Source: Drouetiella hepatica Uher 2000/2452
Lineage (GTDB): Bacteria > Cyanobacteriota > Cyanobacteriia > Elainellales > Elainellaceae
Direction: 5' to 3'
Length of the DNA stretch: 34,283 bases
Assembly: GCA_019359505.1 (NCBI GenBank)
Contig: JAHHHD010000049.1
Span: 1-34,283 of the forward strand
Shown here: positions 14,037-22,883 of the stretch, one piece after another
Layout of the letters: each line of letters begins with the position of its first letter
Numbering within the stretch: the stretch's first letter is position 1
Made by a program: the position numbers and the translations under genes
Notes under the pieces: model-generated
Told to the model about the DNA's origin: nothing
The model's database searches: none
The model's input: only the letters and a program-made list of their open reading frames with translations

Positions 14037-14783
14037 ATGCTGCTGCATCTGAGTACTTGGCTAGAAGTTGAAGCGTATCTTAGCCGATCGCAGGGCTTAA
14101 TCATCCCGATCGGCTCAACAGAGCAGCATGGGCCAACTGGACTAATTGGCACGGACGCCATCTGCGCAGAGGCGATCGCGCGGGGCATTGGCGAAGCCAC
14201 TCAGGCGATCGTCGCACCCACCATCAATGTAGGTATGGCATTGCATCACACCGCATTTCCGGGCAGCATTAGCCTTCGCCCCAGTACGTTGATGCTAGTA
14301 ATCCGCGACTCTTTGATGAGCCTAGTCAGAGCCGGATTTACAAAATTTTTCTTTGTCAACGGTCACGGCGGCAATATCGCTACGCTAAAGGCTGCTTTTT
14401 CAGAAACCTATCTAGACTTAGCCAATCTGAACTTGCCCCAGAGCGATCGCGTTCAGTGTCGGCTGGCAAACTGGTTTATGTGTGGCTCAGTCTATGGGCT
14501 GGCAAAGAGTCTCTATGGCGACCAGGAAGGCTCTCATGCCACACCCAGCGAAGTGGCTCTAACGCAGTATCTCCACCCGGAGGCAATTAAGCAGGCACCG
14601 CTCAGCCCCCAAGTTGCCTCTGGACAGCCCATTTACGGAGCGATCGATTTTCGGCGCCGCTACTCAGATGGACGCATGGGTTCCAATCCCGCTTTAGCAA
14701 CTCCAGAGCATGGCAAGCAGTTCTATGACCTGGCAGTTAAAGAGCTAAGCGAGGGCTATTTGAAGTTCTTGAGCGAAGACTAG
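14037..14783 (+). CDS. Creatininase-family amidohydrolase
   Basis: This 248-aa protein is a member of the creatininase/MftE fold. The metal-site motifs are in order: IPIGSTEQHGP (Glu29, His31), Asp40 in IGTDAIC, the conserved HH (70-71), VNGHGGN (107-113), and GSHATPSEVAL (His167, Glu172), which stands for the HAGExETS motif. The family hydrolyses cyclic or linear amides with two metal ions, including creatinine and formamidopyrimidine intermediates, so the substrate cannot be read from sequence. Cyanobacteria do not normally use creatinine, so that name should not be taken literally. It converges with psb29, overlapping its 3' end by 4 nt. Confidence 0.88.
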   Translation: MLLHLSTWLEVEAYLSRSQGLIIPIGSTEQHGPTGLIGTDAICAEAIARGIGEATQAIVAPTINVGMALHHTAFPGSISLRPSTLMLVIRDSLMSLVRAGFTKFFFVNGHGGNIATLKAAFSETYLDLANLNLPQSDRVQCRLANWFMCGSVYGLAKSLYGDQEGSHATPSEVALTQYLHPEAIKQAPLSPQVASGQPIYGAIDFRRRYSDGRMGSNPALATPEHGKQFYDLAVKELSEGYLKFLSED

Positions 14784-15490
14784 GTGGATTCTGACGAGCT
14801 TGGAGGTGTGACGATCGCCTCTTTAGCCTTTGCCCGCTCCTCTTTCTTCTTGCGATCGGCTTTCAGAATGTCATCTAAGACAATCCGAGCCTGCGTGATT
14901 TTTTCCAGATTGCCGCGATACAGCTCTAGATCTTTCTGAGCTTTGTCGGGCGACAGCTTCAGGGCTTCGCCGAGGGTTTGCAGCGCCTCATTCCGCCGCT
15001 TCTCATCTTTGACTAGGTCTGGATCGGTGGTTTCTAGCAGCGTGTATAGCCCGATCGCCGACAGACGGCTGTACTTATACTTGGAGTTGTTGGCAACAGC
15101 CTGCAATGCGCCCAGCAACGAACCCTCCTGATTTTCTCCAAGCTGACGCACCTTTGCCAGGAAATCTCCAGAGGTAAAAGCCGCGGCCTCAGACCGCAGC
15201 TGCTCAGCATCTTGGCGGTATTTCTGTGGATCAGACTGCAAAGACTGACACAAAGCGCTGAAAATAGAGGTCAAATCTTCTTCGGGTCGGTAGCCCTGCA
15301 TGAAGCGATCGAAGGCTGTGACCACCCCTAGGGCGTAAATAGGGTCATAGCTAAAGTCCGCATTGACGGAAAGCAAGTGCATCTCTACCATCAATTCATC
15401 AACCACCCGCCGATAAATGGAGTTAATAGGGCGGGTGTGCAGGTTGTAGAAGGCTCTCTTGGTGTCGGAAACGGTGCGGACAGTACTCAC
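14780..15490 (-). CDS. thf1: Photosystem II biogenesis protein Psb29/Thf1
   Basis: This 236-aa protein begins MSTVRTVSDTKRAFYNLHTR, then PINSIYRRVVDELMVEMHLL and DFSYDPIYALGVVTAFDRFM, the signature start of Psb29/Thylakoid formation 1. The rest is helical (YRQDAEQLRSEAA, YSRLSAIGLYTLLETTDPDL), ending in a charged coiled coil (KADRKKKEERAKAKEAI). In cyanobacteria Thf1 binds the FtsH2/FtsH3 thylakoid protease and supports photosystem II repair under high light. Here it has full length and no defect. Its 3' end overlaps the convergent hydrolase gene by 4 nt. Confidence 0.95.
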   Translation of the reverse strand: MSTVRTVSDTKRAFYNLHTRPINSIYRRVVDELMVEMHLLSVNADFSYDPIYALGVVTAFDRFMQGYRPEEDLTSIFSALCQSLQSDPQKYRQDAEQLRSEAAAFTSGDFLAKVRQLGENQEGSLLGALQAVANNSKYKYSRLSAIGLYTLLETTDPDLVKDEKRRNEALQTLGEALKLSPDKAQKDLELYRGNLEKITQARIVLDDILKADRKKKEERAKAKEAIVTPPSSSEST

Positions 15491-15668
15491 TAGCGATTCT
15501 TAAAGATAATTCAATATTATTATCCCACATGGGAGCAGGATTAGAGATTATGCCCTCAAGACCCACGATATTTTTGCAGCTTTGAATTTTGAGGTGATAC
15601 TAACTAATGCTAGGAGTAGATTTCCTGGCGCAACTCGCTTCTTGACCTGCCACTCCTGAGATTCTGCT

Positions 15669-17657
15669 ATGGCTTACGAACCGCTACACCATAAGTATCG
15701 TCCGCAAACCTTTGCTGAATTGGTGGGGCAAGAGGCGATCGCCTCCACGTTAACAAACGCCCTGCGGCAGCAAAAAATTGCCCCTGCTTACCTGTTTACC
15801 GGAGCTAGGGGCACAGGGAAAACCTCCAGCGCCCGCATTTTGGCAAAGTCGCTGAATTGCCTCAATAGCGCGGTGCCTACTGAAAAACCTTGTGGAGTTT
15901 GCGATGTGTGTCGGGCGATCGCCAACGGTTCGGCGCTAGATGTGGTTGAGATCGATGCTGCCAGCAATACGGGAGTTGACAATATTCGGGAGCTGATTGA
16001 GCGATCGCAGTTTGCCCCAGTTCAGGCTCGTTTTAAGGTATATGTGGTCGATGAGTGTCATATGCTCAGCACTGCGGCATTCAACGCCCTACTGAAAACC
16101 CTGGAAGAGCCGCCCGATCGCGTCGTTTTTGTCCTGGCTACCACCGATCCGCAAAAGGTGCTGCCTACAATTATTTCGCGCTGCCAGCGGTTTGACTTTC
16201 GCCGCATTCCCCTTGATGCGATGGTGAGACATCTTAACCACATTGCCGCAAAGGAGGCGATCGCCATTACGCCGGAAGCGATTCAGCTTGTGGGGCAGAT
16301 TTCGCAGGGCGGCTTGCGCGATGCAGAAAGCCTGCTAGATCAGCTGAGCCTATTAGAAGGAGAGGTGAGCAGCGATCGCGTTTGGGATTTGGTGGGCGCT
16401 GTACCTGAAAAAGATTTGCTGGCACTGGCACAAGCGATCGCCCAGGACGACTCTACGGCGGTAATCGATCAGGCGCGTCATCTAATGGATCGAGGGCGCG
16501 AACCCCTGACCGTATTGCAAAATCTCGCCAGCTTCTACCGAGACCTGCTGATTGCCAAAGCCACGCCCGATCGCCTGGATCTAGTTGCCATTACGCCTCC
16601 TACTTGGGCAGAACTCTGTCAGTTTGTGCAGGAACTCAATATTCGCTCGATTCTTTGGGGACAGCAGCGCCTCAGGGAAAGCGAGGGGCAGGTGAAGAAT
16701 ACGACACAGCCGCGCCTCTGGTTAGAAGTAACTCTGATGGGGCTGCTCCCTTCAGCATTACCTCAGAGCGGTGCCCCAACAGCCAGTCAGCTAGTACCAG
16801 GACAGTCTAATGGAGTCGGCAAGCCGCCAGCTCCTAAAGCGACCGCTGCTCCTGACCCTCTCCCGCCGCAGAACCGAAAAACGGCAGATCTCCCGCCACA
16901 ATCTGCCTCCACGAACTCTGGAAATGGCAGTGTTGAATTGTCGCCTCTCCATGAAGAACCTCAGCTTCCGCCTCAGCCGGAACCGATCGTTGTCCCTGAT
17001 CCCAAACCAGAGATTTCCCCAGCACTCGATCTGATTCAGTTTTGGGATCAGTTAGTTGCCAATCTGCATCCGCCTGGGACTCAAATGCTGTTGCGTCAGC
17101 AGGGTCACTTGATCGCATTTGATGGAAAACAGGCTCGTGTGGGCTTTAAGTCTCAGCAGCTTTTTAAGATGGCGATCGAGCGTGTGCCAAATATGGAGGC
17201 AGCGTTTGAAAAGATCTGTGGGCACAAGGTCAGGGTTGTTCCAGAGGTGATGATAGTCGGTGATGGACAGCCTAATGGCAGCCAGTCTAGTAACGGTAAG
17301 CCCAGCAATGGCAGGCTTGGTGAGCGATCGCCTCAGCCTACCGTCAGAGAGTCCTCACCCGAATTTAATGCCGCTGCTCCACCTACGCGACCCGATCGCG
17401 TTGAGCGATCCGACGCAAAGCCATCTCTGATAGGAAAATCAGTCCCATCTTCAATGGCTTCAGCTTCTCCCTTAGAAGCTTGGCAGCAAGAGGATGAAGT
17501 TAACAGAGCGGCGAAGAGCGTTGCCCAAATGTTCAACGGGCAGATTGTTGATCTAGAAGAGAGCTTGCAGCCTGTCGCAGAGGCAGTGTTGCAAGCTCCC
17601 GCCGAGGTCGTTGAGGCTGAAGTGGATGCAGATGATGACGATGATGTGCCCTTCTAA
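15669..17657 (+). CDS. dnaX: DNA polymerase III subunit gamma/tau
   Basis: This 662-aa clamp-loader ATPase starts MAYEPLHHKYRPQTFAELVG. Walker A GARGTGKT is at 45-52. The zinc-binding cysteines are Cys64, Cys75, Cys78 and Cys81 (PCGVCDVC). Walker B is VVDECHML with sensor 1 ATTDPQKVLPTIISRCQRFD. Domain III ends near 365. A long Pro/Gln/Ser-rich linker follows (365-460), then a C-terminal region with AFDGKQARVGFKSQQLFKMA and a second variable linker, ending with an acidic DADDDDDVPF tail. It loads the sliding clamp and tethers polymerase. No intein is present, unlike in some cyanobacterial dnaX genes. I see no clear slippery site for a shorter gamma form. It converges with the ArsA-like gene, 9 nt away. 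Confidence 0.95.
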   Translation: MAYEPLHHKYRPQTFAELVGQEAIASTLTNALRQQKIAPAYLFTGARGTGKTSSARILAKSLNCLNSAVPTEKPCGVCDVCRAIANGSALDVVEIDAASNTGVDNIRELIERSQFAPVQARFKVYVVDECHMLSTAAFNALLKTLEEPPDRVVFVLATTDPQKVLPTIISRCQRFDFRRIPLDAMVRHLNHIAAKEAIAITPEAIQLVGQISQGGLRDAESLLDQLSLLEGEVSSDRVWDLVGAVPEKDLLALAQAIAQDDSTAVIDQARHLMDRGREPLTVLQNLASFYRDLLIAKATPDRLDLVAITPPTWAELCQFVQELNIRSILWGQQRLRESEGQVKNTTQPRLWLEVTLMGLLPSALPQSGAPTASQLVPGQSNGVGKPPAPKATAAPDPLPPQNRKTADLPPQSASTNSGNGSVELSPLHEEPQLPPQPEPIVVPDPKPEISPALDLIQFWDQLVANLHPPGTQMLLRQQGHLIAFDGKQARVGFKSQQLFKMAIERVPNMEAAFEKICGHKVRVVPEVMIVGDGQPNGSQSSNGKPSNGRLGERSPQPTVRESSPEFNAAAPPTRPDRVERSDAKPSLIGKSVPSSMASASPLEAWQQEDEVNRAAKSVAQMFNGQIVDLEESLQPVAEAVLQAPAEVVEAEVDADDDDDVPF

Positions 17658-17666
17658 ATAGCCGCC

Positions 17667-18848
17667 TTAAACTCCAGTAGCGAAGCGGATCTTGAGGTAG
17701 TCTTCCTCCATTTTTGCACCCGAAGGTTGCAGCGCTGCTAGGGCTTGGGGCAATACTAAATTGCGGCGGTGGTTGCCAATGCGGATATTCAGCTCGTCTC
17801 CGGTTTTGGTTAGCTCTACCTTGTCTTTGGCAATGCCGGGTAGATAGACCTCTAGACTGTAGGCGTTTGGCTCTTGCACCACGCGCAATGTCGTTTCTTT
17901 GTAATAAACTTGCGCTGGATCTTCGTCGGCATAGAGGGTTTCTTTGAGCCGATCGAGGGCTGCTAGACCGCACATTTCCTCTGAGTAGAGAGGGACTTCT
18001 TTGACGGGTAGCGGGTGGAAGTTGTCGTGAATTTCCTGACGGTACTGCTGCTGATTTTCTTTCCACCGACGGAAAAACGGATCGGTGACTTCATCGGGGA
18101 TGATGCGATTGGCGATGACCATGTCAGTTGCCACGTTGTAGAGGCTGAGGTATGCATGGGCACGCAGCGATTCTTTGATCACCATCTTTTCGGGATTGGT
18201 CACCAGCCGCACTGAGGTTTGGGTATTGTCGGTTAGGACTTTTTCCAGTGCCTCAATTTGTTCATAAAACTCGAAGGGCGCATCCATGACCTCTTTGTTG
18301 GGTAGGGAGAATCCGGCGATCGGTCGAAACAGCGGTTCCACCAAGGGTCTGAGCGCTGCCGATACGGCTTGTAGGGGCTTGTAGAAGCGGCGCATATACC
18401 AGCCTGCGACTTCGGGTAGGCTGAGCAATCGTAAGGCGGTGCCTGTGGGGGCGGAGTCGATGATTAGTACGTCGTATTCGCCTTCGTCGTAGTGGCGTTT
18501 CATCCGCACTAGGCTGAAAATCTCATCCATGCCGGGAAGGATCGCCAACTCTTCTGCTTCTACGCCGTCTAGTCCACGGGCTTGCAGGACTTGGGTAATG
18601 TAGCGTTTCACGGCTCCCCAGTTGCCCTCTAGCTCCATTAGCGCATCGAGTTCGGCTCCCCAGAGATTGGGACGTACCTGGCGCGGCGCATGTTCTAGCT
18701 CTATGTCAAAGCTGTCGGCTAGCGAATGAGCGGGATCGGTGCTCAAAACTAGGGTTCTGTAGCCTAGTTCGGCACACCGCAGTCCTGTTGCAGCCGCTAC
18801 GGAGGTTTTGCCGACTCCGCCTTTGCCAGTCATCAAGATTACGCGCAT
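17667..18848 (-). CDS. ArsA/Get3-family ATPase with C-terminal Hsp20-like domain
   Basis: This 393-aa protein begins [20 protein letters not shown], the deviant Walker A of ArsA/Get3 (GKGGVGKT, 8-15). Then come [16 protein letters not shown] (switch I) and [18 protein letters not shown] (switch II). The middle ([20 protein letters not shown]) is the helical part. From about residue 305 a small beta-sandwich follows ([42 protein letters not shown]), which looks like an alpha-crystallin/Hsp20 domain. Members move anions (arsenite) or tail-anchored proteins. There are no arsenical-resistance neighbours and no ArsA cysteine triad, so a Get3-like targeting or chaperone role is more likely, which is inference. 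Confidence 0.9.
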   Translation of the reverse strand: MRVILMTGKGGVGKTSVAAATGLRCAELGYRTLVLSTDPAHSLADSFDIELEHAPRQVRPNLWGAELDALMELEGNWGAVKRYITQVLQARGLDGVEAEELAILPGMDEIFSLVRMKRHYDEGEYDVLIIDSAPTGTALRLLSLPEVAGWYMRRFYKPLQAVSAALRPLVEPLFRPIAGFSLPNKEVMDAPFEFYEQIEALEKVLTDNTQTSVRLVTNPEKMVIKESLRAHAYLSLYNVATDMVIANRIIPDEVTDPFFRRWKENQQQYRQEIHDNFHPLPVKEVPLYSEEMCGLAALDRLKETLYADEDPAQVYYKETTLRVVQEPNAYSLEVYLPGIAKDKVELTKTGDELNIRIGNHRRNLVLPQALAALQPSGAKMEEDYLKIRFATGV

Positions 18849-18996
18849 GGATGGTCAGACCCTATCTGAGAGAAGTTTATATTCTGTTACTTAATCTACT
18901 GTATCGGTTTTTCTGGGGTAAAGCTTTGATGGCTTTTGGCGATTGTCTTTTCCTTTCAATTTTCTGTTGTGTGTGGATGATGCCTAAATCCGATCC

Positions 18997-19050
18997 TTGG
19001 GGGCGACCCCCAAACCCCCGAACTCAGGGGACGGCTGCGTCCCCCGACCC
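18997..19050. repeat. GC-rich double hairpin between the ArsA-like gene and cobD
   Basis: Two short stems lie close together: 18997-19003 with 19007-19013 (TTGGGGG and its complement, loop CGA), and 19027-19033 with 19038-19044 (GGGGACG and its complement, loop GCTG). They are surrounded by runs of C. They sit in the 289-base gap between the ArsA-like gene and cobD. From memory, closely similar C/G-run elements are dispersed in many cyanobacterial genomes, so I read this as a repeat element. It could also stop cobD transcription. Confidence 0.6.
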
Positions 19051-19137
19051 CCCTCCAGATGAGTTTGTAGGTGGGACTGAGGGAGCGCTTTGCATTGCTG
19101 GGTCGCAGTAGGTTTGGATTTTACAGCATCCTTGGTA

Positions 19138-20133
19138 TCAACTTATGGTGCTAAGAAGTTGGAGGGTAGCGATCGCTACTCCTAACCAAATCAAGCTATT
19201 GTGTCGCGTGAGTTGAGTTGCTTGGATAATGACATCGGCGGTAATGGGGCGGGTCGCATCGCCCAGTAGGGGCTTGTGTTTGGTTATGCCTTTGTACTGA
19301 TTGGAGCCGCCTACCTGCACTCCCAAAACCGCTGCGTAGGCGCACTCGCTCCATCCGGCGTTGGGGCTGGGATCTTGAGGGGCATCGCGTTGGCAGAGTT
19401 GCCAGACCTGGCAGGGCTTGCCGGATAGTAATGCTAAAGTCAGCACCGTTAGGCGGCAGGGTAGCCAGGTTAAGCTGTCTTCTAGTCGAGCGCTAAACCA
19501 GCCGATGTGGGTGTAGGGCGGCTCTCGATAGCCGACCATGGAGTCTAGGGTGCTGGCTGCTTTGTAGGCTAGGGCAAGGGGTACGCTGCCTATGGGAAAA
19601 AATGCGCCGACGATCGCATAAAACAGGGGAGCCATTACGCCATCCGTCGCGTTTTCAGTCACGGTTTCTAGCACGGCTCTGAGAATGTCTGCCTCAGACA
19701 GATTTTCGGTATCGCGTCCTACATAGCGGCTGAGCTGGGTTCGTGCCGTTTCTATGTTGCCCTGTGAAAGCGGCTGGAGTACCTGATTGGCGGCATCTCT
19801 GAGGCTGCGTCCGGCAAAGCAGCTTGCCAGCAAAATGCTCTCTGTAATGACGCCTGCGATCGGGTGAACAAGATTCGCAAGGTACACTAGCAGCCAGCCT
19901 ACGCTACCGCTGCCCAGAATCAGAGCGATCGCCAGCCCCACTCCTGCGATTCTCAGCAGCCTGGGAGAGGATAGATGCTTTAGGCAGGGTTGGGTGTAGT
20001 GCTGGATGCACCAACCCATGACCTGAACCGGATGTAGCCAGTTCCAGGGATCACCAATTAGATAGTCCAGCAGGGCGGCGATCGCCAGCACCAGAGTTCT
20101 AGGGTGTATTGCGGGATTGATTTCAAAATCCAA
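19138..20133 (-). CDS. cobD: Adenosylcobinamide-phosphate synthase CobD/CbiB
   Basis: This 331-aa membrane enzyme joins the aminopropanol arm to adenosylcobyric acid in cobalamin-type cofactor synthesis. The signature LLDYLIGDPWNWLHPVQVMG (22-41) is present, as are VTENATDGVMAPLFYAIVGA and YKAASTLDSMVGYREPPYTH. Several hydrophobic segments follow the family pattern (VGLAIALILGSGSVGWLLVY, LPCRLTVLTLALLSG). The frame opens with TTG at 20133, inside a heptamer repeat (20124-20151). A GTG at 20091 (TLVLAI) would fit the family start better, so the true start is uncertain. No other cobalamin genes are near, and no cobalamin riboswitch is seen upstream. Confidence 0.92.
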   Translation of the reverse strand: MDFEINPAIHPRTLVLAIAALLDYLIGDPWNWLHPVQVMGWCIQHYTQPCLKHLSSPRLLRIAGVGLAIALILGSGSVGWLLVYLANLVHPIAGVITESILLASCFAGRSLRDAANQVLQPLSQGNIETARTQLSRYVGRDTENLSEADILRAVLETVTENATDGVMAPLFYAIVGAFFPIGSVPLALAYKAASTLDSMVGYREPPYTHIGWFSARLEDSLTWLPCRLTVLTLALLSGKPCQVWQLCQRDAPQDPSPNAGWSECAYAAVLGVQVGGSNQYKGITKHKPLLGDATRPITADVIIQATQLTRHNSLIWLGVAIATLQLLSTIS

Positions 20134-20151
20134 AATCTAAAATCCAAAATT
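20124..20151. repeat. Heptamer tandem repeat at the cobD start
   Basis: Four 7-bp units in a row (CAAAATC, CAAAATC, TAAAATC, CAAAATT) overlap the TTG that opens the cobD frame. This is the short tandem repeat type common between cyanobacterial genes. Confidence 0.7.
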
Positions 20152-20320
20152 CAGGGGGCAATTGTCAGCATAAGAACATTGGCATAAAGAAAACCTTTCG
20201 GTAAGCTTGCCTTTCTCCAAAAGTTGACTACTCTGTAGTGAAGTGTGGGTCTGTTAGCCCCTAACGATTACCGAGATTCCACAGCGTTGTCCAGAGTAAG
20301 CGGAGAATCAGCAGAGTCCT

Positions 20321-21733
20321 ATGGCACAAAGTTTTGGTTTGATTGGTCTAGCGGTAATGGGAGAAAACCTGGCGCTAAACATTGAGCGCAATGGTTTCCC
20401 GATCGCAGTGTATAACCGTTCGCGTGATAAAACCGATGCCTTCATGGCAAATCGAGCGGGGGGCAAAAACGTCAAGCCTACCTACACAATTGAAGAATTT
20501 GTAGAATCTCTCGATCGCCCTCGCAAGATTTTGATCATGGTGAAGGCGGGTGCTCCTGTCGATGCCGTGATGAACCAATTGAAGCCTCTGTTGCAAGAGG
20601 GCGACATGATTATTGATGGCGGCAACTCGCTTTACACCGATACTGAGCGTCGCGTGAAGGAAATGGAGTCTACCGGGCTTCGGTTCATTGGCATGGGCGT
20701 GAGCGGTGGCGAAGAAGGCGCGCTCAATGGACCCAGCCTGATGCCGGGTGGCACAGAGGCGGCGTATCACGAAATTGAGCCGATCGTCACCAAAATTGCG
20801 GCACAGGTGGATGATGGCCCTTGCGTTACCTACATTGGCAAAGGTGGCGCAGGTCACTATGTCAAAATGGTGCACAACGGCATTGAGTATGGCGATATGC
20901 AGCTCATTGCCGAAGCTTACGATTTGCTGAAAAATGCGATCGGTCTTAGCCACACCCAGCTTCATGAAGTCTTTGCGGAGTGGAATACTACCGACGAGCT
21001 GGATTCGTTCCTGATTGAAATTACTGCCAGTATCTTCACCAAGATGGACGACGAAACAGGTCTGCCTCTGGTGGATGTGATCCTTGACGCTGCCGGACAA
21101 AAAGGCACCGGGCGCTGGACGGTTGAAACAGCGCTGGATTTGGGAGTCAGCATTCCCACTATCATTGCTGCTGTCAACGCCCGGATTATGTCTTCCATCA
21201 AAGAAGAGCGGGTTGCTGCCTCTAAGGAGCTAACGGGGCCAACGGGCAAATATGAGGGCGATGCCACTGCCTTCATTACCAAAGTGCGGGATGCCCTCTA
21301 CTGCTCCAAGATTTGCTCCTACGCGCAGGGAATGGCGCTCTTGGCAAAGGCATCTCAGGAGTATGGCTACAACCTCGATCTGGGCGAATGTGCCCGCATC
21401 TGGAAGGGCGGCTGTATCATCCGCGCCCGCTTCCTTAACAAGATCAAGCGTGCCTTTGATGAGAATCCGCAGTTGCCTAACCTGCTGCTGGCTCCTGAGT
21501 TTAAGCAGACGATTCTCGATCGCCAGGATGCTTGGAGAGAGGTCTTGATGACGGCTGCCAAGTTGGGTATTCCAGTCCCTGCCTTTAGCGCGTCGCTGGA
21601 CTATTTTGACACCTACCGTCGCGATCGCCTCCCCCAAAACCTGACTCAGGCTCAGCGCGACTACTTTGGGGCACACACCTATGAGCGCACTGACAAGCCC
21701 AGAGGCGAGTTCTCTCATGCCGATTGGTTCTAG
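20321..21733 (+). CDS. gnd: 6-phosphogluconate dehydrogenase, decarboxylating
   Basis: This 470-aa enzyme oxidises 6-phosphogluconate with NADP to ribulose 5-phosphate and CO2 in the oxidative pentose phosphate pathway, which makes NADPH in the dark. The Rossmann motif is [20 protein letters not shown]. The active-site parts are [39 protein letters not shown] (catalytic Lys and His-Asn) and GQKGTGRWT. The C-terminal dimer part includes AYAQGM-like SYAQGMALL, then [20 protein letters not shown] and the closing HADWF. The length is normal for the long form. The gene stands alone, divergent from cobD over 187 nt. Confidence 0.97.
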   Translation: MAQSFGLIGLAVMGENLALNIERNGFPIAVYNRSRDKTDAFMANRAGGKNVKPTYTIEEFVESLDRPRKILIMVKAGAPVDAVMNQLKPLLQEGDMIIDGGNSLYTDTERRVKEMESTGLRFIGMGVSGGEEGALNGPSLMPGGTEAAYHEIEPIVTKIAAQVDDGPCVTYIGKGGAGHYVKMVHNGIEYGDMQLIAEAYDLLKNAIGLSHTQLHEVFAEWNTTDELDSFLIEITASIFTKMDDETGLPLVDVILDAAGQKGTGRWTVETALDLGVSIPTIIAAVNARIMSSIKEERVAASKELTGPTGKYEGDATAFITKVRDALYCSKICSYAQGMALLAKASQEYGYNLDLGECARIWKGGCIIRARFLNKIKRAFDENPQLPNLLLAPEFKQTILDRQDAWREVLMTAAKLGIPVPAFSASLDYFDTYRRDRLPQNLTQAQRDYFGAHTYERTDKPRGEFSHADWF

Positions 21734-21805
21734 CCATAGCTTTAATCATCAGGTTTAGGATCGTGGATCAAATAACCTGCACAACCGATCCGCTGTAGGG
21801 GCTTA

Positions 21806-21834
21806 GTAGGGGCTTAGCAGTGCTAAGCCCCTAC
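21806..21834. repeat. 14-bp hairpin downstream of gnd
   Basis: Bases 21806-21819 (GTAGGGGCTTAGCA) are the exact reverse complement of 21821-21834 around a single G. The same left arm begins once more at 21795 (GTAGGGGCTTA), giving a partial direct repeat in front. It lies 72 nt after the gnd stop. There is no T-run, so it reads as a palindromic repeat rather than a terminator. The rest of the 265-base gap is featureless. Confidence 0.8.
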
Positions 21835-21998
21835 TCCAAGAATTACTGTGAGTACAGCCATAAAAGGTAACGTCGAGAAAGTTTGAGTCCTAACGATCGC
21901 CGCCTGTTGAACTGTATCCTTAGACATCTTTGGATCAGCGCTACAGGTGGCTTTATCGTTAAGCACAATTAATTTCTGTTGAGACTGTTAAAGACCAT

Positions 21999-22427
21999 TT
22001 GCTTCATCTAGGCAGTGAAAGTAACCGTGGCTATACTGAGAATGTCACAGAAGAGACAACTCTGTGGATTATTTCGTGCATAATCCTGGATCAAATTTTC
22101 AGTCCAAACCTTTACTCAACACCCAGATCTGCCGTGCTGCCTCCCGTAATCTCAGAAGAAGAGTGTCACCTTTTCAAGTTTTGGTTTAACGGCTCTGTTC
22201 AGGACGGCATGTCTTATGAGGGCGAACTGTTTTATCGATCGCAGACCGTAGAACCGAGCGATCGGGCTTCCCTGTATCTTCAAGCCTGTAAACTAGGCAA
22301 ACAGGCTCCTGTTGCGGTGACTGCGGCAGAAAATAGCTACAGCCTGTGGATTAGCCTACGTCATCCTAAGTTAATGCCTGCTGAACCCCCAGATTCACCT
22401 ACGCTGGGCTACCAGATCTCTGCTTAA
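21999..22427 (+). CDS. Hypothetical protein, start uncertain
   Basis: I do not recognise this 142-aa frame. It opens with TTG. The first 45 residues look weakly coding. The part from residue 46 (VLPPVISEEECHLFKFWFNG, SYEGELFYRSQTVEPSDRAS, LYLQACKLGKQAPVAVTAAE, SLWISLRHP) is much more protein-like and looks like a small alpha/beta domain of the sort found in cyanobacteria-specific hypothetical proteins. A GTG at codon 45 or so would start that shorter form of about 98 aa. There is no signal peptide. The gene lies alone between gnd and clpB. Confidence 0.5.
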   Translation: MLHLGSESNRGYTENVTEETTLWIISCIILDQIFSPNLYSTPRSAVLPPVISEEECHLFKFWFNGSVQDGMSYEGELFYRSQTVEPSDRASLYLQACKLGKQAPVAVTAAENSYSLWISLRHPKLMPAEPPDSPTLGYQISA

Positions 22428-22883
22428 GACCTTGGATGGATACGGACAGTCTTGGGAAGTTACTGAAAGGTCAGGATTAAGCTCTAGCGCTTTTCCTCCT
22501 TAAACTTAATGCGTTACTCAATGCGATCGCCCTGTCGAGCCTCATAAAACGATCGCTTTACCGCTCAGAACGCGGAATATCTCGCTTACAAACATACCTC
22601 GCTTACAAACAAAGGTTAATGGGCTGGCAGGTGCCTCGTCGCACCCATGTCCTGTACGGTGGCGTTGCTGATTTATAGCCGGATGAAGCAATGCCCTGTG
22701 CAGCTCAGCCGAGAAGGAGTAAGAGATAGGCGGCAAAGCGATCGTCCCAGGGGGGAAGCCCGATCCTGTATAAGGTCGCTAAATCAATACAATGAATGCA
22801 AGACGCATATATATTCCAATTTTGGGTTGTCGCTGGTTCAGATGCGAAGCCCAAAGCAGCTTACTCTCTAAGACTGAAAACTT
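22428..22883. other. 456-base gap upstream of clpB
   Basis: I see no gene here. A short direct repeat CTCGCTTACAAACA occurs twice at about 22582-22612, and HIP1 cores are present. No CIRCE element (TTAGCACTC inverted repeat) or other heat-shock operator is recognisable before clpB. Short open frames in this stretch have no coding features. Confidence 0.5.

Noticed and set aside
13906-14052. GTG-started 48-codon frame DKDRLLELIYYSSEIEETLG overlapping the creatininase-family gene start
   Set aside because: The first 20 residues look like protein, but the rest is Ser/Cys-rich and overlaps a sound gene; no supporting signals.
20134-20320. Possible cobalamin riboswitch before cobD
   Set aside because: The minus-strand sequence lacks the B12-box core and the space is too short.
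22428-22883. CIRCE-type heat-shock operator before clpB
   Set aside because: No TTAGCACTC/GAGTGCTAA inverted repeat or near match was found by eye.
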